Assembly (NCBI GenBank): GCA_947627215.1
Contig: CANQVD010000011.1
Span: forward strand, 34,842-98,841
Length of the DNA: 64,000 nucleotides
Origin: an uncultured Eisenbergiella sp.
Lineage (GTDB): Bacteria > Bacillota > Clostridia > Lachnospirales > Lachnospiraceae
Reading direction: 5' to 3'
The notes beneath the pieces are model-generated. The model saw only the letters and a list, made by a program, of their open reading frames with translations. It made no database searches and was not told the DNA's origin. The position numbers were made by a program, and so were the translations under genes. Below are positions 27,099 to 37,400 of the stretch, piece after piece (within the stretch, counting starts at the first letter, position 1; each line of letters begins with the position of its first letter).

Positions 27099-27749
27099 AT
27101 GCTGAACTATATCTGGGCCTTTATGATCGCGGTGGGCGTCCTGTATGGGGCCTTCACCGGAAACATCGAGGCGGTATCCAACGCGGCGCTGGACAGCGCC
27201 AGAGAGGCGGTGGATCTCTGCATCACCATGATCGGTGTCATGGGACTCTGGGTGGGACTGATGGAGATCGCAAAGAATTCCGGCCTGATCCGGCGGATGG
27301 CCAGGGGCATTCAGCCCTTTGTCACCTTCATGTTCCCGCGTCTCCCGAAGGAGCATGCGGCGCGGGAGTACATTTCCACCAATCTCATTGCCAACATTCT
27401 GGGACTGGGGTGGGCCTGTACGCCGGCGGGCCTGAAGGCCATGGAGGCGCTGCAGGAGCTGAATGAGGAGGAATGCGCGCGGAACCGGGGAAAAAACGGG
27501 ATGACCGCCGCGGGCGCGGGCAGACCGGGTTTTGATCCGAAGGTCGCCAGCAATGAAATGTGTACCTTTCTGATCCTGAATATTTCCTCCCTGCAGTTAA
27601 TCCCGGTGAGCGTGATCGCCTACCGCAGCCAGTACGGCAGTGTGAACCCCACGGCCATCGTGGGGCCGGGGATCCTGGCGACGCTGGTGAGCACGCTGGC
27701 GGGGATCGCGTTCTGCAAGCTCATGGACCGGAGGGGCCGCCGTTCGTGA
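27099..27749 (+). CDS. spmA: Spore maturation protein A
   Basis: A 216-residue membrane protein with the nucleoside-recognition (Gate) domain. MLNYIWAFMIAVGVLYGAFTG, ALDSAREAVDLCITMIGVMGLWVGLMEIA and NILGLGWACTPAGLKAMEAL are SpmA hallmarks. In B. subtilis SpmA and SpmB are needed for spore core dehydration. Here spmB, normally the next gene, is missing from the neighbourhood; a terminator and then a surface protein gene follow. There is no clear ribosome site: the start lies right after the upstream terminator. Several membrane segments are evident. Confidence 0.88.
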   Translation: MLNYIWAFMIAVGVLYGAFTGNIEAVSNAALDSAREAVDLCITMIGVMGLWVGLMEIAKNSGLIRRMARGIQPFVTFMFPRLPKEHAAREYISTNLIANILGLGWACTPAGLKAMEALQELNEEECARNRGKNGMTAAGAGRPGFDPKVASNEMCTFLILNISSLQLIPVSVIAYRSQYGSVNPTAIVGPGILATLVSTLAGIAFCKLMDRRGRRS

Positions 27750-27804
27750 TATCGCAGGTTATGTCCAATTTCCCGCAAAACAGGGATCCGTAAGGATCGG
27801 AGTG

Positions 27805-27834
27805 CGGAGCACGGTTTGTGCTCCGTATTTTTTT
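27805..27834 (+). terminator. Terminator after spmA
   Basis: CGGAGCAC (27805-27812) and GTGCTCCG (27818-27825) form an 8-bp stem, followed by TATTTTTTTT. Confidence 0.9.
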
Positions 27835-27858
27835 GAACATGACGGCGCGGGGATGCTT

Positions 27859-28415
27859 GCCTGTCCCGGTGCGGTCTTCGCCCGCAGCCCCGGCCGCGAA
27901 CGGGACAGGCTTTTAGAAGAAAAGAAAAATTTGTCCAATATAAACTGAACAAAACGTACAAATTGTCCAGTAAAAACTTCGGAAATGTTCGAAAAAGGAG
28001 TTTTTTGTTCAAAAAACGCCATATTAAAACATTGAATTTGGGTAAAATATATAGTAATATAATTTTTGTGAAAGACAAAGGCAGATGACAGTGTTTATTG
28101 CACAAAACGGGAGTTCATAAAGGGAACAGAAAAATGCGAACGAGAACTTGACACAAACGAAGAAAACCTGAAGCTTGCTAATAAAATATGAAATATTTCA
28201 ACAATGTAAAGGTATTACATAAAAGAGCCCGACGCTCACAGGAACTTTGCCGGGACGGCCAGAAACAGCGGGAAACGCCGCGCCCCTCCCGGCGCGCGGC
28301 CCCTGTGATGAAATCCGGTGTCCGTCCTGCGGGTCCGAAGGGTCCGGACGGCGGATGGCCGCACGAAGGCGGGGCGCAAAGCGCTCCGGCAGGCTCTTTC
28401 CGGGAGGGAACAAGG
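27859..28415 (+). promoter_or_regulatory. AT-rich control region and leader of the giant surface protein gene
   Basis: A stem GCCTGTCCCG/CGGGACAGGC (27859-27868, 27901-27910) is followed by TTTT. About 280 strongly AT-rich bases come next. They contain a near-direct repeat (AATTTGTCCAATA near 27929, AAATTGTCCAGTA near 27959) and a promoter candidate TTGAAT (28032-28037)-17-TAATAT (28055-28060). Composition then switches to GC-rich: bases 28240-28410 can fold (CTCACAGG with CCTGTGA; GCCGCGCC 28277-28284 with GGCGCGCGGC 28291-28300). This leader stays open in frame with the protein but precedes the ribosome site, so I treat it as untranslated. Confidence 0.55.
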
Positions 28416-31400
28416 ATGAGAAGAATCAAAACGCGCGTTGTATGGCACAAGCTGACGGCATATCTGCTTTGCCTGTGCATGCTCCTTTCTCTGGCAGAGG
28501 GGGTCGGTTCGCTGCGGACATGGGCTGCCCCCGAATCCGGCGGCCCTACGGGCGTCAACACCCGAGAGGCGGACCCCAACACCATGGAGACCTATAAGGG
28601 CAAGCTGCTGAGCGGCGCTGACGGCAGTTCCAGCGAGACGACCGGTTCCCGCTACGCCGGGCGCGTCTGGTCGGACAAGACCGTCCTCCGTTATGAGGAT
28701 TCGCCGTTGCAGTTGACCATGGCGGATGACGGCTATGAGAGCGCGGTGAGCGTTGACGCCGATTTCCTTCACGTCTATTCCACGCTCACGAGCTCCCAGG
28801 TGGTCAACGAATATCCGCCCAGCCCCATCGACCTGGTGATCGTCTTCGACATGTCCGGCTCCATGGGGCAGGACACCCGGTACAGTATCGACCCGGGCGG
28901 CAATGGGTATCAGGCGCATGAGTCTGCGGGGGATTCGACGGCTTATCAGTGGCCGGCGGGCGGCGTGTCCATGGCCGATCGCATCAAGAACTCCCGCGTG
29001 CAGAAGACGCTGGACGCCATCAACAACACCATCGACGGCCTGATGGCCCAGAACGAGCAGAACCGGGTGGCGGTGTGCGGCTACGGGGCCAACGCCACGG
29101 TACTTCTGCCCCTCGCCCACTACCGGCATACGGATGAGAAAAATCCCACCCCCTACCTCTCCGTGGGGGGCATGGAGACGCTGTACCATCCCAGCGATCT
29201 GGTGTACAAGACGACGGCAGAGGGTGTCGACGCCGATGGCTGGTACTGGCAGAACAACCGGGACACCTGCTATACCGTGGTGGTGAACGCCGGGAATGAG
29301 AGCAGCGACTACACCGAGCCTCTTCACGATTTGGAGGGAAAGGGAGAGGGCTCTTGGAAACCGGTCGGGACGCGCACCGTCAGCAACAACGTGAAGGGCA
29401 ACGACAAGGAGAAGGACGACGTCAAGGCGTTTCCCGGCGTTGCGAAGCAGGATGCGGCAGGCCTGGAAAAGAGTGAGAAGTTCAGCGAGATAAGCAAGCT
29501 GGTGTATGAAGGGGCGAAGGGGGGGACGCAATATGCGGCCCAGTCCGAGAAACTCACGGAGGCGATGGCTGCAACGGACGGGCTTGAGGCCGACGACTAT
29601 GTAGGGTATTTCACCAACACTCAGGGCGGCATCTATCTGGCCTATAAGCAACTGGCCGACTCCAAGGTCACCACCTACGCCGAGACGCTCACCAACGGGG
29701 TGCTCTCCACCGTGGCCCGCATCCCGGCGGCCATCATCATGTCCGACGGCGGCGCCAACTTCGCCTTCAACGAGATGGGCAACGACTCGCAGCCTTATAC
29801 GGCAGAGGCCTGGAATGCCCGATATGGGACGAAATCGGGGAATGAGGATCCAGAGAATCTATATATAAATGATGACGTTTGGGATTCTACAGACAACGAG
29901 GGGCGATATAAAGACGTTCTACACCGTCTTGGCGGTACACCGGATGGTGTCCTGTACAATACCGGAGACGAGTGGTACAAGGTTTTTCTGCCCGGGAAGG
30001 ATACGTTGGGAGAAGGCTGGGACGGCCTGCACGGGATCTTCAACATCGGCGCGGATTTTTATGCGGACGGCACCCTGAGCAGTCAGCCGGCGTGGAATCA
30101 CGCGGGCGTGCTCTATAGCAGCGACAACAACGTAGTGGGCACCTCCGGTACGGTGCTGCAGGTGTTGCTCACCGCCTCTTATATGAATGCGGTGGTAAAG
30201 AAACACTATGAGAACGGCTGGGCGAAAAACGGGGCCACCGAGGAGAGCCGGGTTCCGCTGTCCACGTTTACCATGAACGTGGACACGGAGCACGTGCCCC
30301 AGTGGGGGCGGCTGCGCCTGTATCCCACCCTGGATCCGAAACGGTATTCGCTGGATACGATTACTACCAGCGAGTGGTACAATGAGAAAGAAAAATTCGG
30401 AACAGACAGCGATTTGGGTTATGGCGATGCTCTGTCGCTGAAAGCGATCTATGATGGCCTTGCGCGTTCCTGGAGAGAATGGAAGGGGAGTGCAGGAGAA
30501 GGCGGGGTCGGCGGAACCACAGAGGCTGTGCTAGGGCTAGGAGGCGCGAATGGTTACATTATGATCAAAACGAGTTCGATCGCGGAGGCCACCAAAAACG
30601 GCAGCAGTGCCGACTACAACGCCGGAGGCGGGGACCGAATCTCTGTCACCGATGCCGATATTCTCGCCAACATGGCCTATGACGAGAAGTTCTACGATGT
30701 GACTTCCGCTGAACTGGAGAATATTTTCGAGGAAATCCTCTCCATCATCCTGGGCAAGGTGTTCGTCCCGGTTTCTGGCAGCAACGACGCCGGCGTGGGC
30801 AATTCCATCACCTATCAGGATCCCATCGGCCTGTATATGGAGCTCAAGCACGACGCGGTCACGGCCACCCCGTACCACACGGACAACAGTTTTACCAGTG
30901 GCCCGCAGACCTACGACATGGCCATGCTGCTCTTTGGCGAGATGCACGGCGTGGTCCGCACCGGCGTGTACGATGCCGAGTGGATTGATCAGTATAATAA
31001 GGCTCACCAGAGCAGCCCATTTACGCCGGGCTGGTACAAGGGAGAGGATGGCGCGACAGCGCAAAAGACAGCGGAGACAAAGAGGGATGAAAACGGCTCC
31101 ACGTACCCGGCAGAGTGTAAGAGCCCTCAGGACGCCTGGAAACAGGGCTGGGTCATGCGTCTGGATTTCAACACGCTGGCCGAGTACGTGCCCATCGTAG
31201 AGGAAGAGGGGGAACAGACGCAAAATACGACCTATACCGTGTACCGCTTCTCCTGCCCGCAGGATGACCGAAACAAACTGCGCATCAACCCCGTCTACGG
31301 GGATAAGGTGCCGGATACGGTGCAGAAGGCCTGGGACGACGCGGTCACAAGCGCGGGCGGCAGCTATCCCGTGGGCAACTCGATTTATGCGGAGACGCCC

Positions 31401-34400
31401 GGCGTGTACCGGCTGTCCGACATCCGCATCTGGACGGAGGATACCGGAGATTTCGTGGACGAGGACGGCGTGCTCGCGCCCAACACGGGCTACGATACTT
31501 CCCTCTACGTCAACATTCCGGCGGCGGCCCTGCCCACGCAATTGGCGGAGATCACAATGGGGCCCAGTGGCGTCATGTCCTACAAGACCAATCTGGGCGC
31601 CGACCATAAGGAAGAGCCGGATTATGCGAAATACTGCGCCCAGTCCACCCCGTTCCGGCTCTTCTACGCGGTCGGCGTGGACGATTACCTGATCACCCGC
31701 GACGCGGCGGGCAACCAGACGGGGATCAACGTGGCCATGCTGCCCGACGATTATATCAAATCGCATACGGAAAACGGGAGGGTATATTTTTATTCCAATT
31801 ACTATAGCGGAAGCGTCTATCAAGGCTATGGAAGCGATGCGGCTTCGGAGTACCGCACCATGGGGGATCCCACGGTGTCCTTCGCGGCCGGCACGGACAA
31901 CCGGTATTATGTTTACCAGAAGCCTTTGCCCCTCTATGCCCATGCTTACCGGGTGAGCGGCGACAGGCTCCAGCCCGTGGACAGGGCCGGCGGGATATGG
32001 TCTGAGGGGGAAAATCAGATCGGCGGAAATGGCGCTGGCATCGGGGGCTGGGAAGACGGTACGAACGGCGGTACCTGGGCCGGCGGCCGGTATATGGGCG
32101 TGTATGATGACGAGAATGCGTTCAAGACTGCGTTAGATGCAGCGGATGATGGCGTCATCACCGACCGCAACGGGGTCAAATACAAGGTGGTGGAGGGCGG
32201 CATCGTCTTCCTCCAGAGCGACCTGCTGGATCAGGTGAGAGCGAATGAGGGCGGCAGCGGCTATGCGGATCACTCCGTGTCCTTTAGCTCCAGCGACTAC
32301 TTCTTCCTGGCGCTCGAGTTTTACCTGCCCGATAAGAGCAATCAAGGGAAGAATCTGGAAGGCGAGCCGGTGGAGGGGACCTATGCTGGCGAGGCGATCC
32401 AATATGTGGTTTCCCGCAAGGGCGGAGCGTTCGGCTCCGAGCTGCACGCGGAGAATATCGGCAACGGGGATATGCTGTGCTGGACGGACATCGGCCCCAA
32501 CAGCCAGCGCCTGCAGTTCGAGTACCTCTCCTATACGGTAACGGGCGACCGGTTCCGCGGCGAGCCGACCTTGGAGCTGTTTACGAAAAAGGGCCGGGAT
32601 CTGAAAACGTATCTGCAGGAGCGCGGCCTGAAGGACGTGGCCCCGGCGGAGGGAGAGAAGTCTCCGCTCCAGGAGGCGGTCGAATACTGGACGAAGGTTC
32701 AAGAGGAATATCACGATACGCTCATGCTGGCGGATAAAGACGGTAGCAGCGACGTAACCCAAGAGGAATTTAACGAGTACTTCCACTGGGCCGTGGCCAC
32801 CAAGCCCGGCGGCCTGCGCGTGGGCGACATGTTCCGGAACATGCAGGCCAAGGATAGAAATGTCACCAATACGGCCACTAACTTTTACGTGCCCACCGTG
32901 TCCCCCAACGCCCGGATCGGCGACATCGTCATCAACAACTATCTGGGGAACAACGGGCGGCTGTATGTGGAGAATTCCCACCTGTATGTGGGCAAGCTCA
33001 TCGACATTCCGGAGGACGATCCGAACCGGGAAGCGCTGCTGAAGACGCGGTTCGAATACCAGGTGTATATCCAGAACTATACCGGCCCGATGGATGCGGT
33101 CGTGCTGCGCTGGAATCGGCTGGGAAATGGAGGAAACGGGACCTGGCAGCGCCAGTTGAACACCATCGACGTGCTGACCAGCAACGAGGGCCTGCTGCTG
33201 GACGGAGACAAAACCACCCCGTCCGTGGTAGGGAAGGTGAACGGCAGGTGGGAGCATCTGAGAGCGTATACCGGCGGGAGCGGAGATCCGGTGTATTACC
33301 TTTATGAGGATCTGGACGAAAACGGCCAGCCCATAGCGGGGAAACAACCCGCAACGGTCGAAGGGGGAAACTATTATTATATCTATGTAGGCGGCGACGT
33401 GGACGAGGACGAAAGCTCCGAGCATGTCAAGCGGCTGTTCCAGAACACCTCCGGCGACGATCCGATCGAAAACACCGGGGTCAACCATGCAGGCCGCACC
33501 GTCTATATGACGGAGAAGGATTACACGGCGCTGAAAGAAAGCAATCAGCCCACCCAGTCCACCGCGCCGGGGACCTACTGGAGCGTATACGAGTCCACGA
33601 CAGACACGGGCGAGACTGGCTCGATGGACTATTGGTTCAAGGAGGCGTACCTCATCCCGGTGGGGAAGGTGACCTCCTCCATAGCGGCGTCCGGGGGCAG
33701 CCCGGAGCCGCTCATCTCGCTGATGGCGCTGGATTCGAGCGGCTGGTCGTTCGATCTGTCGGATGTCGGGGAGTATGAGCATCTCGGCTTTGCCAAGGAA
33801 ACGGCGGAGGGCGACAAGTTCACCTATGACGAGACGAAGTATAATAACGAGGTAAAAGAATATCTGTGCATCGCCCATCTGGACCAGAACGTGGACAGCA
33901 CCGACGTGACCATCACCTCGCAGTTCGCCCTGAAATCCGAGTACATGACCCGGACGGTCTACTTCGGCAATAAGACGGAGGAAACGACCTCGCTGGGCGG
34001 CGCGGTCACGGCTACCGAGAAGGGCGAAGCTCTGAAGGAGAGCGATCTGTTCGACGCGAGACCTGTGGGAGGACTCTCCCAGTCCCGGGTGATGCAGAAT
34101 GTCGCCTGGTTCACCCTGAGCCACGAGGAGGGCCTGCTCTTCCCCGGCCTGGATGCCGGCTCCGATTATCGCATCGTCGAGAAAAACCGGCCGGGCTTTC
34201 TCCTGGAGAGGGCGACCCACATGCAGGAGAACAGCAACACGCAGTACGAGCCGGATGAGACGGCGTCCAACGGCGCGAAGGCTACGGGCGGCAATCTGAA
34301 CGCCGATACCGCTTACTTCCAAAAAGATTATTACTCCCTGGACGGCGATACCGCGTCCATCAAGGAGGAGGGCGGCTGGTATGTGAACCGTTACGATCCG

Positions 34401-37400
34401 GGCTCCCTCTCCATCACGAAGGTGCTGCAGGCCGCGGAGGGAGGGCTGCTCACCGAGGAGGATCAAAACCGCCTCTTCGACTTCACGCTGAAGCTGACGG
34501 CGCCCGAGAACCCGGAGGGCATGACCGTGGAGGGGCCCTTCAAGTATACCGTCACCGAAGGGGAGGGCCAGGAGAAAAAGGAGGTTCGAACAGGGCGGCT
34601 CCTGCCGGCGGGTACGGTGGAAGGCGTGGGAGCAACCGACATCGTGGCCGAGTCGGGAACCACCGGCGTGCCCGAAGGGGAAAGCGCCGGCATCTGGAAG
34701 TTCCGGATGAAGGGCGGCCAGACCATGACGGTCACGGGCCTGCCGGTGGAGTCCGGCTACACGTATCAGATTTCCGAAAGAATCCCCGGCGGCTATGAGG
34801 TATCGGGCAGCGAAGAGGGGAAGGAGGAGGCCGGCGAGCATATCGTGACCGGCGAGGTCAAGGCCGGCCAGGAAGGGCCGGTGGAGGTGACGTTTACCAA
34901 CACCAAGAAGTATGTCGTGGGGGCCTTCTCGATCGAGAAGGAGCTGAAAACCTATGGGGAGCCCACCGAGGAGGATAAAAAACAGACCTTCGACTTTACC
35001 CTGAAGCTGACCAATCCGGACACGGGGCAGCTTTTGGAGGGCGGCCCGTTCTCCTATACCATCGTGGACAGCAAGGGCGCCGAGGTAAAATCCGGCCTGC
35101 TGCTGCCAAACGGCGCGGAGAATCCGGCCGATGCGGATATGGTGGCGGAGGAGGACGGAAGCTGGAAGTTCCAGTTGATGGGCGGGCAGACCATTACAGT
35201 GGAAGGGATGCCCGTGGGGGCCGCCTACAGCTATGATTATACGGTTTCCGAACTGGAGGATCCCAATGCCGCCGGGCGCTACGAGGTGTCCGTGGACGAC
35301 GGGGAGCCGCGCTCGTCGGAGGGCGGGAAATATACCGTGAACGGGACGGTGAAGCCGGGCAATACGGAGCCGGAGAAGGTGAAATTTACCAACACCCAGA
35401 AGGCGGAGCCGGCCAAGGCCGAGCTGACGCTCACCAAGGAGCTGAGCGACGAGTCCGATCCGCAGTCGGACGATGTGGAAATCAAAGCCGAGCAGTATTC
35501 CTTCGTGGTGACGCCGGACCGGAAGAATCCGGAGGATGACCCGATTACCGACCTGAGCGGCTGGGATGCGAAGAAAGGCGTGCTGGTGGTGAAGAACGGC
35601 GCGCCGGACCCTGACGGGAAAACGGCGGAAGCAACTATTTTTGAAGAGGGAACGGAGTTCAAAACGCCCGGAACCTATCGTTATACCGTGACGGAGCAGG
35701 TCAGCGACGAGCCCGGCGTCAGCAGCGACGTCGCGGTCTACACGGTGACGGTCGAGGTGAGCAAGGTATACGACGAAGACACTAAGCTCTATAAGGGCGA
35801 GCTGGAGGCAAAGGTTACCGTCACGAAGAAGGTCGGAACAGCCGGAACGGAGGAGGACGGGATTACCTTCACCAATGTTTACCGGATGGGCTCCATCGAG
35901 GTGCCCTTAAGGGTGAGAAAGGAGTACAATGGCAAGCTGACAAAGGGGGCCTTTACCTTCGAGCTGACCGGCGTTGAAGTCGAATCCGGGGTCAGCGTGC
36001 TGTCCGTGGGCGGGAAGAATGAACTGAACTCCGACGTGGACGATCCGGAAGAAGAGGAGAGCGAAACGCAGGACGGTTCGGAAGAAGAGGAGAGCGAAAC
36101 GCAGGACGATTCGGAGGAAGAGGAGAGCGAAACGCAGAACGATTCGGAGGAAGAGAACGGCGACGGCGCGCAGGATAAGCCGGAGAAGGGCCCCGGCGCT
36201 TCCGGAGACGGCGCTTCCGGGGAGACTTCCGGGGACGGCACGTCCGGAGAGGGCGCGCAGGAGCCCGGCGGCTCCGTTCCGCCCGCGGGCGGAAGCCAGT
36301 CCGGGGAGGAAACCGGCCCTGGAAGCGAAGCGCAGACCGGCGGGGAGACGAAGCCGGAAACTCAGCCCGGGACGACGACCCAATCCGGAACGGAAACTCA
36401 GCCCGGGTCGGAAACTCAGCCTGGAACGGGAACTTCGTCCGGAACAGAAACCCAGACTGGGTCGGGAACTTCATCCGGAACGGAATCTCAGTCCGGGCCG
36501 AACACCCAATCCGGGGCTGGAACGTCCGGACAGGGCGCGGCGGGAACATCCGTGGACAGCCCGGACGGCGGAAAGCCGGCGGGAACGCAGTCGGCCAGCG
36601 CGTCGGCCCCGCAGGAGAACGGTGGGCCGGCGAACAACCAGACGCAGGCTTCCGATCCGATCGCGCTGCGGCAGGGTGGGCCGCTTGTCGGCCCGGTCGC
36701 GCTGCGGGTGGAATCGCAGGCATTTCGCATGACCGCGCTTTTTGCAAAGCCGCAGGCTTATAACCAGATCACACTTTCGGAGGTGCCGCAGAATCCCACC
36801 GCGGCCGCCCCGCAGAATGGCGGGGAACCGTCCGGAACCGGGCAGGAGGATACGACCGGGAACGAAACCGGGGAGGGGGAGACCGGGAATCTCCCGGGCG
36901 ATACGCAGACGTCGGGGACGCCGGAGACGGATCCTCAGACGCCTGAGACCAGTCCCCAGACGCCGGAGGAAAGCGAAACCTCTCCGGAGGGCACGCTGCC
37001 TCCCGGCCAGACGGAGACGCCGGGGACGTCGGGAACGGATTCCGGCGCCCAGACGCCGGGCGAGACGGAACAATCCCCGGAGGGCATACAGCCGCCCGAA
37101 GGGCAGGAGACGCAGGGCGATCCGGAGGAAGACCTGGAATCTGAGGCGGACGAGGAAGAGGATTCCGGAACGGAAGAAGAGCTGCTCGGGGAATCCCTCG
37201 GCGTGCCGGGCAATCATTTGCCTGCGCCGACAGCGAATGCTACGCTGCCGGCTCCGTCCAAATATGATTCGGTTCCTTCGGAAGGAAACGTTAGCGATGG
37301 CCCCTGGCGGCAGACCAACGAGGCGGACGGCTGGGTCGATTTTGGAACGCTGACATTTAATCAGGCCGGAACCTATACCTACGAGCTGAAGGAGGTGGAA

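Noticed and set aside
28240..28415. Possible cobalamin or cyclic-di-GMP riboswitch in the surface gene leader
   Set aside because: Short strings such as GGGAAAC, CCCCTGTGATG and CGCAAAGC recall parts of those motifs, but the full conserved cores and their order are missing.
28188..28415. N-terminal extension of the surface protein from the ATG at 28188
   Set aside because: No ribosome site and a Pro/Arg-rich sequence; a proper signal peptide with a good ribosome site begins at 28416.
32133..34841. Open frame of 902 codons opposite the middle of the surface protein gene
   Set aside because: Same reason: antisense of a well-supported gene with no features of its own.
36047..36145. CRISPR-like array
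   Set aside because: Direct 33-base units have no spacers and are in frame inside a coding region.
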